From Verrucomicrobiota bacterium (GTDB taxonomy: Bacteria; Verrucomicrobiota; Verrucomicrobiia; Chthoniobacterales; Terrimicrobiaceae): a DNA stretch of 64,000 nt. Under the pieces are notes generated by a model. It saw nothing but the letters and a program-made list of their open reading frames with translations, was not told the DNA's origin and ran no database searches. A program made the position numbers and the translations under genes. The stretch spans positions 62,001-126,000 of the forward strand of contig JAFKMU010000039.1 in NCBI GenBank assembly GCA_017305195.1. The letters are read 5' to 3'. The first letter of the stretch is position 1. Every line of letters begins with the position of its first letter. This document shows positions 54,045-63,550 of this stretch, in pieces.

Positions 54045-55595
54045 CTACTCTCCGCTCTGCGGGTCGGCGGCTCGGATGTTCGGATCGAGCACCTGACCGG
54101 CTTTCAGGAGTTCGCCGCGCAGTTTGTCGTAAGGCACATCCTGCACGGAGGTCTCCCCGCGGATCGCAAGGAGCGCCGCATGCACGCAAGACTCCGCCAG
54201 AAGCATGAAAACCGGCTCCATGCGGATCGAGCCAAACGCGATGTGCGAGGCTGAGAGCCCGAAGGGTACGAAGAGGTTCCCGCATTCGCCCCAGCGGGGA
54301 ATGACCGCCCGGTAAGAGACCGGATACGGCGGACCGGAATGCACCTGCACGTCACCCTCATTGAGCACCCTGCCGTCGCGCACGAAGCGTCGGCAGTTGT
54401 GAGAATCCATCGTATAGGCGGCCAGGCCGATGGAATCGTCAATGCGTTGGGCCCCCGTGCAGTGATGCTCAGTCATGACGACATCACCGACCAGCCGACG
54501 GCCTTCCCGGACGTAGAGCGAATGCGGGAAGCCCCCGCAATCGACAAACTCGTCCTTCGCCCAACCCCACTGCTGGAAGGGCTCCCGGAATTCCCGCGGC
54601 ACGTCCGCCTCCTGTTTCCAGAACCAGAGCAGGCCCTTCACGTGAGCGACGTGGCGTTGAAAAATCTCTTCGCGCCCGGCATAGCTCGCCGTGAGGAAGG
54701 CGTGATTTCCGCCGATGAAATCCGTGGAAAACGCCCCGTGATTGTTCATGTCCACCTTGTCGTTCACCAGCGCGTCGAACTTGTTGAAGACCGGCACATA
54801 GCCTGCGCGCAGGTAGCGGGCGAATAGCTCGTAGTTTCCCCGGTCGTAGCCCTCCGGCCGCTCAAAGGGCAGCTGATTTGCCGGATTCTTGCTCAGGCAC
54901 AGGCGGAAATTATACGCCTGCACGCGGCGATCGCCCTGGCCGATCACCGGCTCGCCAGCCTCGATACCCGGCAACAGTCCACTGGAGGCGTCGCCTTCCA
55001 CCACATACGGATCGACGGGCAGCTCGAACTGGTGCTTGTTCCGCACCTGAGCGCCATTCAGCGTTTCCCCGTAGGCGGCGTTGGATTCGCGGCCGATCGT
55101 GAACGACACCCCGGCGGCCGCCATGAGGTCGCCCTCGTAGGAACAGTCAATAAAGCACCTCGCCTGCACCTCGATGTCGTTTTCCGTCCACAGCCGCACG
55201 ATGTCGAGATCCCGCACCTCGACTGCCGCGAGGAAGCTCATGTAATGCACCTCGACCCCTTCCTCCCTGATCCAGTCGAGATAGGTCTGCTCGGCCACAT
55301 GCGGCTCGAAGCGCCAATGCTCCGGCACTCCGTAGCGCCGCCCCACCCGCTGGTAAAACTCGCGCGCCACGCCGCCGATCGCGTGCTTGTTGCCGATGTC
55401 GGTCAGACTCAGCCCGCCAGCCGTCATCCCGCCGGGATGCCGTCCCGGCTCGATCACCACCACACTGAGGCCTAGCCTCCGGGCGGCGACGGCAGCGGCG
55501 ATGCCGCCGGAGTTCCCCCCGTAGATGCAGAGGTCGCGCTTCAGGATGAGGTTCAGCTTGTGTTCCGGCGGACGGTAGTAATGCAGAAAGGACAT
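54045..55595 (-). CDS. FAD-dependent oxidoreductase (FAD_oxidored family)
   Basis: A 516-residue flavoprotein with a dinucleotide-binding N-terminus (LCIYGGNSGGIAAAVAARRLG), HPGGMTAGGLSLTD, and FIDCSYEGDLMAAAGVSF. The C-terminal part carries VVMTEHHCTGAQ and FVPFGLSASHIAFGSIRMEP, typical of the family found in polysaccharide loci of Planctomycetes and Verrucomicrobia. The substrate is unknown; a sugar or sugar alcohol is likely from context. It is convergent with the GntR gene, with 36 bases between. Confidence 0.85.
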   Translation of the reverse strand: MSFLHYYRPPEHKLNLILKRDLCIYGGNSGGIAAAVAARRLGLSVVVIEPGRHPGGMTAGGLSLTDIGNKHAIGGVAREFYQRVGRRYGVPEHWRFEPHVAEQTYLDWIREEGVEVHYMSFLAAVEVRDLDIVRLWTENDIEVQARCFIDCSYEGDLMAAAGVSFTIGRESNAAYGETLNGAQVRNKHQFELPVDPYVVEGDASSGLLPGIEAGEPVIGQGDRRVQAYNFRLCLSKNPANQLPFERPEGYDRGNYELFARYLRAGYVPVFNKFDALVNDKVDMNNHGAFSTDFIGGNHAFLTASYAGREEIFQRHVAHVKGLLWFWKQEADVPREFREPFQQWGWAKDEFVDCGGFPHSLYVREGRRLVGDVVMTEHHCTGAQRIDDSIGLAAYTMDSHNCRRFVRDGRVLNEGDVQVHSGPPYPVSYRAVIPRWGECGNLFVPFGLSASHIAFGSIRMEPVFMLLAESCVHAALLAIRGETSVQDVPYDKLRGELLKAGQVLDPNIRAADPQSGE

Positions 55596-55616
55596 GAGGA
55601 GACTCCTTCCCTCTAT

Positions 55617-55637
55617 CTTTAGCTATATTATTGCTGT
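55617..55637. promoter_or_regulatory. Operator-like site upstream of the FAD oxidoreductase gene
   Basis: TTTAGCTATATTATTGCTGTG contains ATATAGCT on the reverse strand, one base from the recurring ATATAGCA. It lies 22 bases before the start codon at 55595. Confidence 0.35.
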
Positions 55638-55720
55638 GTCAACTCCGGGCTGCCAATTCGCTAGGCCGGATGCCGATGAATATTGGAAATCCCCGGGTTT
55701 TCCGATTGCATCCCACGTCA

Positions 55721-55749
55721 TTCCATTGCATTTATATAGCACTTATAAT
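55721..55749 (+). promoter_or_regulatory. Candidate promoter with embedded operator-like site
   Basis: TTCCAT (55721-55726), 17 bases, then TATAAT (55744-55749) form a sigma-70-like promoter. The spacer contains TATATAGCA (55733-55741). A repressor bound there would block the polymerase. The predicted start of transcription would overlap the ATG at 55753. Confidence 0.45.
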
Positions 55750-55752
55750 CCA

Positions 55753-57129
55753 ATGATCTCCTCCCCTCTCCCCAGACTTCCCGACCGCGCAGCCATCCGC
55801 CGGATGGCAGTCGTGGCCGCAACCCTGATTTTCGCCCTCCTGTCCACCGACGCCGCCGCTGCCGACCAACCTATGCGAGTCGTCGGGACAGGAGGGAGAA
55901 TCGGAACCGGCGCCTACAAGCAGGCTGGCGCGGTCTCCGCCTACTGGCAGCGCACCCCGCACGTGCTGGGCGGTCCGGTTTCGGAAATCACCATCGGTTT
56001 CATGAACTGGCTGCACACGACCTCTCTGGAGGCGCCGAATCCCAGCCCGGTGACGATTGACTATGCCTGGCTGGAGCGCGGGAGCACCGGCCAGATCGTT
56101 CCTCTCACCTTTTCCGGGCAGCGCCAGCTCGTCATGCCCGCCAACGACACGGCCCCGTATCACTTGTCCGATCCCGTGCCGTCCTCGGTCTGGCAGGGTG
56201 CGCCGCCGTCCCGGGATGAAATCTTCTGGGTTCACGCCAAGGGCGGCATTCCCACCGGCGGCTCGCTGCCGGTCGGCACTCCGGCCAGCTACAGCGGGGC
56301 GCGTTTCCTCGTGTACGATGGGGCGCAGGAGCCTGGAACCAAAGACGCCCTGGGGCCTTTGCCCGCCATCATCGACGCCACAGCCCGCCCCTCGGGCCTG
56401 CCTCTGCTCTTTCTCGGTCGCTACACGGAGCCCGGCCACCTCTCGGTGATCGGCATCGGCGACAGCATTCTCTTCGGCATGGGCGATGCCGAAAATCCCG
56501 TACCCGTCATCTCGGGATTCGGCTTCTTCAACCGTGCGGCGGTGGATGAAAAGGGCGCCAATGCCATCGCGATGCTCAACCTGACACGGTCCGGCGAAAC
56601 CGCCGCCACCTGGGTGGCAAAGCACGAGCGGCAGGCGAAGCTGCTGCCTTTCGCCAATGTCGTCGTCGAAGAGTTTGGCACGAACGACATCGGGTCCAAC
56701 GGCAGCAAATCCAACCCTCAAACTGTCTACGACCGCGTACAGAGCGTCTGGAAAACCGCCCGCGAGGCTGGCGTGCAAAAAATCGTCCGCACCCGTCTGA
56801 TGCCGCGAACGTCCTCGGTGGACCGCCAATGGGCCAGTGCCTCCGACCAGACGCCCAACCCGGGATGGGGGCCGGGCGAGACGCGGGATCAATTCAACGA
56901 CCTCCTGGCCAAGGCCCTCGCCGAGGGAAAGATCGACGTCCTCGTGGACACGCTTACGCCCGTGGCCGATCCGGAAAATTTCCACCTCTGGCTCACCGAT
57001 GGCACCAAGGCGTATGTCACGAGCGACGGCACCCATCCCCGCCCGGCTGGCTACGCCCTGCTCGCGCGGCCGCTGCGCGAGGCCCTGCTCTCAATCAAAG
57101 TCGACGATGCCGCTGCGGTTTCACGCTAA
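55753..57129 (+). CDS. Secreted SGNH/GDSL hydrolase
   Basis: A 458-residue exported esterase. A signal peptide (IRRMAVVAATLIFALLS, cleaved near DAAAA) precedes a beta-rich N-terminal part, then the SGNH core: GIGDSILFG (Ser238), EFGTNDIG (block III) and DGTHPRPAGYALL with the catalytic Asp425 and His428. It would deacylate a polysaccharide or oligosaccharide. The ATG at 55753 is used; one at 55804 would suit the predicted promoter better but removes the basic start of the signal peptide. Confidence 0.87.
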   Translation: MISSPLPRLPDRAAIRRMAVVAATLIFALLSTDAAAADQPMRVVGTGGRIGTGAYKQAGAVSAYWQRTPHVLGGPVSEITIGFMNWLHTTSLEAPNPSPVTIDYAWLERGSTGQIVPLTFSGQRQLVMPANDTAPYHLSDPVPSSVWQGAPPSRDEIFWVHAKGGIPTGGSLPVGTPASYSGARFLVYDGAQEPGTKDALGPLPAIIDATARPSGLPLLFLGRYTEPGHLSVIGIGDSILFGMGDAENPVPVISGFGFFNRAAVDEKGANAIAMLNLTRSGETAATWVAKHERQAKLLPFANVVVEEFGTNDIGSNGSKSNPQTVYDRVQSVWKTAREAGVQKIVRTRLMPRTSSVDRQWASASDQTPNPGWGPGETRDQFNDLLAKALAEGKIDVLVDTLTPVADPENFHLWLTDGTKAYVTSDGTHPRPAGYALLARPLREALLSIKVDDAAAVSR

Positions 57130-57148
57130 TCATTTAACCCACCAACCC

Positions 57149-58939
57149 ATGCTCTATCCCCAAGAAAACGAAATCCGCGAGGTCAAGGACCTCTCGGGCG
57201 TCTGGAACTTCCGCGTCGATCGCCACGCCACCGGCCGCGGCGAAGAGTGGTTCCGTCAGCCGCTCGCCGACACCATGCCCATGCCGGTGCCCGCGAGTTA
57301 CAACGACCTCACGCAGGACATCACCCTGCGCGACCATATCGGCGACGTGTGGTACGAACGCACCTTCTTCGTTCCCTCCTCCTGGCGCGGCAAGCGCGTG
57401 AGCATCCGCTTTTCCAGCGCCGAGCATGCCGCCGTGGCCTGGGTGAATGGACGCGAGGTCGTCGCGCACAAAGGCGGCCATCTCCCTTTCGCCGCCGACA
57501 TTTCCGATGTCGTCGCCTACGGCGCGGAGAATCGCGTCACCGTCGTGGTGAACAACATTCTCACCTGGGATACGCTGCCGCCGGGCTTTATCCGCACCTA
57601 CGATGACATGAACCACCCTCCGGGATACCGCATCCAGGAGATCCAGTTCGATTTCTTCAACTACTCCGGCCTCAGCCGCCCGGTGGTATTGACCGCGACC
57701 TCGCCAACGCGCATTGAGGACATCACGATCCGCACAGATCGCGAGGGAACCACCGGCATCATCGATTACGCGGTGACGACCGCAGGGGATTCCGCCCGGA
57801 TCAGCGTGCGAATTCTTGACGAGCAAGGCCATGAAGTCGCCTCCGCCGCCGAGGCCTCGGGCTCGCTGAAAATCGAAAACGTCACGCTCTGGCAGCCGGG
57901 CAAAGGGTATCTCTATACCCTGGAGGCAAAGGCGGTCGGCAGCACGGGCGCAGTCGTGGACATCTACCGTGAGACCTTCGGCGTCCGCACGGTGCGGGTG
58001 ACCGACACGCAGTTCTTCATCAACGACGAGCCGTTTTATTTCCAAGGCTGCTGCAAGCACGAGGACATGGACCTGAAGGGGCGCGGCCTCGACCACGCGC
58101 TCAACATCAAGGACTTCAATCTGATGAACTGGATCGGGGCGAACTCCTTCCGCACCTCGCACTATCCCTACTCCGAGGAAATCCTCCAGCTCGCGGATCG
58201 CGCCGGCATGGTGATCATCGACGAATCCCCCGCCGTGGGCCTGCGCTCGGAGAATCCCGCCGAGCCGACCTACAGCGAGGAGCGCATCTCGTCGCGCACC
58301 CTCGCCCATCACAAGCAGGTCATGCGCGAGCTCATCACCCGCGACAAGAACCACCCCTGCGTGGTGATGTGGAGCGTCGGCAACGAACCCATCGTCAATG
58401 AGCCCAAGGCGGGCGACTACTGGGGTGAGGTTGTGGCCGAAACCCGCAGGCTCGATCCCACCCGCCCGGTCACGCTCGTGATCGGCGACGTGGTAAAGCC
58501 GGCCGAGTGTTACCCCTTCCAGCACGTCGACGTGATGTGCATCAACCGCTACCACAGCTGGTACTCCGACCCAGGCCACCTGGAGCTAATCGAGCTGCAA
58601 ACCGTCGCGGAACTCACTCCCTGGCACGAGCATTTCAAGAAACCGCTCATCATTAGTGAATATGGCGCGGATACCATTGCGGGGTTTCACGCCGACCCGC
58701 CCGTCATGTTCAGCGAGGAGTATCAGGTGGCCATGCTGGAGAACTTTCACAAGGGTTTCGACCGGCTCCATTTCGTTATCGGAGAGCATGTTTGGAATTT
58801 TGCGGACTTCGCGACGAAGCAGGGTGTGAGCCGCGTCATCGGCAACAAGAAAGGCGTCTTCACCCGCCAGCGCCAGCCCAAGGCTGCAGCTCACGCTCTG
58901 CGAAAACGCTGGAACGAACCTCGCAAAAAATTAAGCTGA
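57149..58939 (+). CDS. uidA: Beta-glucuronidase, glycoside hydrolase family 2
   Basis: A 596-residue GH2 enzyme, almost the 603 residues of E. coli UidA. The acid/base is Glu413 (SVGNEP) and the nucleophile Glu504 (IISEYGADTIAGFH), the same numbers as in E. coli. SEEYQVAMLENF and NKKGVFTRQRQPK near the C-terminus also match the family. It removes glucuronic acid from glycans or glucuronides in the cytoplasm (no signal peptide). It lies 19 bases after the SGNH gene, in one probable operon with GH94. Confidence 0.92.
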   Translation: MLYPQENEIREVKDLSGVWNFRVDRHATGRGEEWFRQPLADTMPMPVPASYNDLTQDITLRDHIGDVWYERTFFVPSSWRGKRVSIRFSSAEHAAVAWVNGREVVAHKGGHLPFAADISDVVAYGAENRVTVVVNNILTWDTLPPGFIRTYDDMNHPPGYRIQEIQFDFFNYSGLSRPVVLTATSPTRIEDITIRTDREGTTGIIDYAVTTAGDSARISVRILDEQGHEVASAAEASGSLKIENVTLWQPGKGYLYTLEAKAVGSTGAVVDIYRETFGVRTVRVTDTQFFINDEPFYFQGCCKHEDMDLKGRGLDHALNIKDFNLMNWIGANSFRTSHYPYSEEILQLADRAGMVIIDESPAVGLRSENPAEPTYSEERISSRTLAHHKQVMRELITRDKNHPCVVMWSVGNEPIVNEPKAGDYWGEVVAETRRLDPTRPVTLVIGDVVKPAECYPFQHVDVMCINRYHSWYSDPGHLELIELQTVAELTPWHEHFKKPLIISEYGADTIAGFHADPPVMFSEEYQVAMLENFHKGFDRLHFVIGEHVWNFADFATKQGVSRVIGNKKGVFTRQRQPKAAAHALRKRWNEPRKKLS

Positions 58940-58972
58940 TTCCCCTCCCCAATCCCCAACCCACCCTCCTCT

Positions 58973-61417
58973 GTGAATCCTTACGGTTACTTCGACGACG
59001 ACAACCGGGAATACGTCATTACGCGCCCGGACACCCCGCTCCCCTGGCTGAACTACCTCGGCCAGGACGACCTCTTCGGCCTCTGCACAAATACTGGCGG
59101 CGGCTACACCTTTTACCGCGACGCCAAGCTGCGCCGCCTCACCCGCTACCGCTACAACGAGATCCCGTACGACAACAACGGGCGGTACCTCTACATCAAG
59201 GACGGCGACACGATCTGGAATCCGACGTGGAAGCCAACCCGCACGCCGCTCGACCGTTACGAGTGCCGCCATGGGCTCGGCTACAGCCGTATCACGGCGG
59301 AGAAAAACGGCATTGAGGTTGAGGTGCTCTTTTTCATTCCGAACAACGAGACAGTCGAGCTCTGGAAGACCACCGTTCGCAACAAATCGGGACAGGCTCG
59401 CGACATCCAGCTCTTCAGCTTCATCGAGTTTTGCCTCTACGAGGCCCAGAACGATGCGACGAACTACCAGCGCACCTACTCGATCGGCGAGGTCGAGCAG
59501 GAGGACGGCGTGATCTATCACAAGACGGAATACCGCGAGCGGCGCAGTCATTACACCATCTTTGGCTGCACGCATCCCGTGGCCGGGTTTGACACCTCTC
59601 GCGACGCCTTCGTCGGCGTGCACAACGGCCTGCACGATCCCAAGGCGGTGCTGACCGGGAAATCCACCGACTCCATCGCGCGCGGCTGGAATCCCATCGG
59701 CTCGCACTCCCTCGACCTGCACCTCGCAAGTGGCGAGGAGAAGGTCTTCACCTTCGTCCTGGGGTACGTCGAGGTGGGCGACGCCGCGAAATTCGACGCG
59801 CCGTTTGTCATCAACAAGACCCCCGGCCGCGCCATCATGGAGAAGTACCGCGACGTGAAGAATGTCGACAGCGCCTTCACCGCCATGACGACCCGCTGGG
59901 ACGAGCGGCTCGGCGTCTTCCAGGTGCAAAGCCCGAGCCCGGAGCTCAACCGCATGGGCAACGTCTGGAACCAGGTCCAGTGCATGACCACCTTCAACCT
60001 CAGCCGCTCGGCCTCGCTCTTCGAGACCGGCATCGGCCGGGGCATGGGCTACCGGGATTCCAACCAGGACATCCTCGGCTTCGTCCACATGGTGCCCGAG
60101 AAAGCCCGCCAGCGGGTGCTCGACATCGCCGCCACGCAGATGTCCAGCGGCCTGTGCTTTCACCAGTACCAGCCGCTGACCAAGAAGGGCAACGCCGACA
60201 TCGGCGGCGGATTCATGGACGACCACCTCTGGCTCGTCCTCTCCACCTGCGCGTACATCAAGGAAACCGGGGACACGTCCATACTTAGCGAAGACATCGG
60301 CTACGCCGACCAGCCCGACAATGCAAAGTCCGGCACGCTGCTCGACCATCTCGAGCTTTCCATCCGCTACTGCCTGGAGAATGTCGGCCCGCACGGTCTC
60401 CCGCTCATCGGTCATGCCGACTGGAACGACTGCCTGAACCTCAACTGCTTCTCGACCGAGCCGAACGAATCCTTCCAGCTCGCCGGGCATGGAACCGACG
60501 ACAAGGTGGCGGAATCCGTCATGATCGCGGGGCTGTTTCTCAACGCCTCCGACCTGATGGCCGGTCTCTACGACCACCTCGGCAAGGCGGAGGATGCCGC
60601 GCGCATTCGGGCCGGATACGACACGATCCGCTCCGCCGTCGATCAGCATGGCTGGGACGGCAAGTGGTTCGTCCGCGCCTACGACGCCTACGGCAAGCCG
60701 GTCGGCTCCGCCGTCAACGAGGAGGGCCGCATTTACATCGAGAGCCAGGGATGGTGCATCCTCGGCGGAGTCGGCATCGAGGACGGCCGCGCCCGCACCG
60801 CGCTCGATAGCGTGCACGAGCATCTCTTCTTCGAGCATGGCTGCGTGCTGCAACAGCCCGCGTACAGCGAGTATCACGTCGAACTGGGCGAGGTCTCCAG
60901 CTATCCGCCGGGCTACAAAGAGAATGCCGGCGTGTTCTGCCACAATAACCCGTGGATTCAGTTTGCCCTGATGAAGCTGGGCGACGGCGACCGCGCGTTT
61001 CAGTACTACCTCTCGATCTGCCCGGCGGCGAAGGAGGATATCATCGATACCTACCGAGCCGAGCCCTACGTCTACAGCCAGATGATCGCGGGCAAAGACG
61101 CAGCTAATCCCGGCGAGGCCAAGAACGCGTGGCTCACCGGCTGCGCGGCGTGGACGTTCCTTACCGTCAGCCAGGGCTTCTGCGGCATCCAGCCGGATTA
61201 CACCGGACTGCGCCTCGATCCGTGCATTCCTTCCGACTGGCCGGAGTTCAAAGTCACCCGCAAGTTCCGCGGCGCGACCTACGACATCACGGTGAAAAAT
61301 CCCTCCCCCAAATCGAAGGGAATTACTTCGCTCGTGGTCGATGGCCAGACCATCCCGGGCAACATCATCCCGACAGCCCCGGCAGGCCGGACCGTGAAGG
61401 TCGAGGCCGTGCTCTAG
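58973..61417 (+). CDS. Cellobiose phosphorylase, glycoside hydrolase family 94
   Basis: An 814-residue GH94 enzyme of normal length: N-terminal beta-sandwich (YGYFDDDNREYVITRPDTP), helical linker and (alpha/alpha)6 barrel. The barrel has YRDSNQDILGFVH, the catalytic-region HADWNDCLN (Asp483-Asp486) and CGIQPDYTGLRLDPCIP. It phosphorolyses cellobiose to glucose 1-phosphate and glucose in the cytoplasm. The start is a GTG at 58973, 33 bases after the GH2 gene. A strong terminator follows. Confidence 0.93.
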   Translation: MNPYGYFDDDNREYVITRPDTPLPWLNYLGQDDLFGLCTNTGGGYTFYRDAKLRRLTRYRYNEIPYDNNGRYLYIKDGDTIWNPTWKPTRTPLDRYECRHGLGYSRITAEKNGIEVEVLFFIPNNETVELWKTTVRNKSGQARDIQLFSFIEFCLYEAQNDATNYQRTYSIGEVEQEDGVIYHKTEYRERRSHYTIFGCTHPVAGFDTSRDAFVGVHNGLHDPKAVLTGKSTDSIARGWNPIGSHSLDLHLASGEEKVFTFVLGYVEVGDAAKFDAPFVINKTPGRAIMEKYRDVKNVDSAFTAMTTRWDERLGVFQVQSPSPELNRMGNVWNQVQCMTTFNLSRSASLFETGIGRGMGYRDSNQDILGFVHMVPEKARQRVLDIAATQMSSGLCFHQYQPLTKKGNADIGGGFMDDHLWLVLSTCAYIKETGDTSILSEDIGYADQPDNAKSGTLLDHLELSIRYCLENVGPHGLPLIGHADWNDCLNLNCFSTEPNESFQLAGHGTDDKVAESVMIAGLFLNASDLMAGLYDHLGKAEDAARIRAGYDTIRSAVDQHGWDGKWFVRAYDAYGKPVGSAVNEEGRIYIESQGWCILGGVGIEDGRARTALDSVHEHLFFEHGCVLQQPAYSEYHVELGEVSSYPPGYKENAGVFCHNNPWIQFALMKLGDGDRAFQYYLSICPAAKEDIIDTYRAEPYVYSQMIAGKDAANPGEAKNAWLTGCAAWTFLTVSQGFCGIQPDYTGLRLDPCIPSDWPEFKVTRKFRGATYDITVKNPSPKSKGITSLVVDGQTIPGNIIPTAPAGRTVKVEAVL

Positions 61418-61434
61418 GCTAAGCGAACACTTGC

Positions 61435-61483
61435 GGAACCGGTCGCGCGCCCGCTCATGCGCGCGGCCGGTTCCTTGTGTTTT
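61435..61483 (+). terminator. Rho-independent terminator after the GH94 gene
   Basis: A 15-base stem (GGAACCGGTCGCGCG at 61435-61449 with 61460-61474, one G-T pair) has a 10-base loop and is followed by TTGTGTTTT. The stem can be extended by AACAC/GTGTT beyond a small bulge. It ends the SGNH-GH2-GH94 unit. Confidence 0.88.
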
Positions 61484-61540
61484 CAATTCGGCTCTTGCCT
61501 CGCATGGGACGTTTCCCGATAACGGGCAAAACCTCCCGCC

Positions 61541-62518
61541 GTGACCAGCATCGAGATCTTCTTCGGGTTACTCTTCGGATTAACGGCCTATCTTGTCTTT
61601 CGCTCGCTTGCCCTCGGTTTCTATACCGTCGCGCCCAACGAGCGTGCGGTCATCACCAGCTTTGGGCGGGCGCAGAGGCTGAAGGGAAACACGCTCGACA
61701 CGCCGCTGGCGGATGATTTGTCCGAGACGGACCGCGAACGCTACATCTTCCCGCAGATCCAGGTGATTCCGCCCGGAGGCCCGTATTTTCGCTGGCCCTG
61801 GCAGAAGGTTCACAAGGTCAACATCGCCATCGCGACCGCCAGCATTGCTTATGATCCCGAGACGCCCGATGCCAACCAGGGCGGCATGGTTCTCGAGGCC
61901 GTCACGCAGGATCAACTCAACATCGGCGTGACCGGCCAGATCCGCTTCAGCATCTGCGAGGCAAACCTCTACGCCTTCCTCTTCGGCGTAAAGAACCCGA
62001 TCGCCCACGTGATGGGCTACTTCGTCTCCGTGCTGCGCGAGCGCATCGCCACCTTCCGCGCCCCGGCCGACGAGGGCGCGACCGACCAGCACCTCGAGGG
62101 CATCTCGATCAATGACCTGCGCAAAAATCTGAACCTGCTCAACGAGCAAATGGATGCGCATTGCCGCAGCTCCGCCGCGCGCTATGGCATCGTCCTCGAT
62201 GCGTCGCTCATCACCGGCATCGATCCGCCGCTGCAGATCGACGGAGCTCTCGCCGCAATCAATACCGCGCATAATGAAGTCTCCTCCGAGATCAGTGTCG
62301 CCCAGGCCCTGGCCGACCAGCGTATCGAGGAAAGCCGTCGCGCCGTGGAGATCCAGACGATGAATGCGGAGGCCGAGGTCGAGCCGCTCAACTGGCTGGC
62401 CGAGCAGCTCCGCCAGCTCAAGCAAAGCGGCCCCGACGCCATCCCCGGTTACCTGAGAAACGTACGGCTCGATCTCTACAAGCGCGCCCGCCGCATCATC
62501 GTGGAGGCAAAGTCATGA
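61541..62518 (+). CDS. SPFH/band-7 domain membrane protein, paralogue 1
   Basis: A 325-residue protein with an N-terminal membrane helix (about 5-28), then NERAVITSFGRAQR and a band-7 domain (PPGGPYFRWPWQKVHKVNI). It ends in a helical region with VRLDLYKRARRI. Such proteins form oligomeric membrane scaffolds (flotillin/HflK-like). The start is a GTG at 61541. It overlaps the second band-7 gene by four bases, so the two are probably hetero-oligomer partners, as HflK and HflC are. Confidence 0.82.
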   Translation: MTSIEIFFGLLFGLTAYLVFRSLALGFYTVAPNERAVITSFGRAQRLKGNTLDTPLADDLSETDRERYIFPQIQVIPPGGPYFRWPWQKVHKVNIAIATASIAYDPETPDANQGGMVLEAVTQDQLNIGVTGQIRFSICEANLYAFLFGVKNPIAHVMGYFVSVLRERIATFRAPADEGATDQHLEGISINDLRKNLNLLNEQMDAHCRSSAARYGIVLDASLITGIDPPLQIDGALAAINTAHNEVSSEISVAQALADQRIEESRRAVEIQTMNAEAEVEPLNWLAEQLRQLKQSGPDAIPGYLRNVRLDLYKRARRIIVEAKS

Positions 62519-63441
62519 TCTTCCTCGCTGTCGCCTTCGTCACGTTCATCGTCTGCCTCATCGGGGTGCCTGTCCTGATGGCCCTGGCGGAGTTTTTCTG
62601 CCTCTTTGCCATCGTGCAGGAGCGGGAGTCTCAGGTCTTCCTGCTCTTCGGTCGTGTGGTCGGCGTCCTCTCCGATCCGGGACTGCATTTCCTGCCCATC
62701 AAGATCGGCCCGCAAAGCCTGCTCATCCGCTTCTTCGGCGGCGTGCGCAAGGTCGACATGCGCATCGACCAGGAGTACCTCCGCAGCCAGCCGGTCAACT
62801 CCGAGGAGGGTACGCCCATGGGCATCGGCGTGTGGTACGAGATGGCCGTCTCCGACCCGGTGGAGTACCTCTTTCGCAATACGGACCCGCGAGGGTCTCT
62901 CCGCGCCAATGTCCGCAATGCCGCCGTGCGCTGCCTGAGCAACATGCCTCTCCAGAGCCTGCTCGAGGATCGCCACTCGATGAGCCACCGTGTACGCGAC
63001 GAGGTCTCGCCCAAGTCCATCGCCTGGGGCTACCAGCTCGGCTCGGTCTATATCCGCAAGGTCCACTTCCGAGACCAGCAGATGATCCAGCAGATCGAGC
63101 AAAAGGTGGTCAACCGCCTCCGGCAGGTCACCTCGGCCATCCGGCAGCAGGGAGCCAACCAGGTCGCCATCATCCGCAGCGGGGCCGAGCGCACCGCCGC
63201 CAAGGAATTTGCCCACGCCGCCGCCGTGCGTCCCTACCTCGTGGGCAAGGCCATCCAGGAAATCGCCGCCGACCGGGAGATCCTCGATGCCGTATTTGAG
63301 ATTCTCGAGACAGAAAAGATGCTTCATGGCGATGTGGCACTCACCGTGATCCCTCCGGACAAGGACGGGCTGCTCAAACGCCTGCTCGCCGCGGAGGAAC
63401 CCGCTCAGGGTCAACCTCCTCCGTTGCAATCGCCCGCGTAA
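62515..63441 (+). CDS. SPFH/band-7 domain membrane protein, paralogue 2
   Basis: A 308-residue protein: N-terminal membrane helix (about 2-30), ERESQVFLLFGRVVGVLSDPGLHFLP opening the band-7 domain in two strands, and a helical region (QQIEQKVVNRLRQVTSAIRQQ, split in two). A Pro/Gln-rich tail follows. It is coupled to paralogue 1 by an ATGA. Its function is presumably membrane organisation or protease regulation; no protease is adjacent. Confidence 0.85.
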   Translation: MIFLAVAFVTFIVCLIGVPVLMALAEFFCLFAIVQERESQVFLLFGRVVGVLSDPGLHFLPIKIGPQSLLIRFFGGVRKVDMRIDQEYLRSQPVNSEEGTPMGIGVWYEMAVSDPVEYLFRNTDPRGSLRANVRNAAVRCLSNMPLQSLLEDRHSMSHRVRDEVSPKSIAWGYQLGSVYIRKVHFRDQQMIQQIEQKVVNRLRQVTSAIRQQGANQVAIIRSGAERTAAKEFAHAAAVRPYLVGKAIQEIAADREILDAVFEILETEKMLHGDVALTVIPPDKDGLLKRLLAAEEPAQGQPPPLQSPA

Positions 63442-63550
63442 TTGAAGAAGAAAAAATCACCCATGATGGCCGGGTATCGGGCGCCTGTTCCGGGCTTGTA
63501 TTAGATTTACTAATTTACAGCAACACGACAAGGACATAAACTTACGTTTC

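Noticed and set aside
58931..61486. 851-residue open frame on the minus strand
   Set aside because: It is antisense to the GH94 cellobiose phosphorylase gene and has no domain signal.
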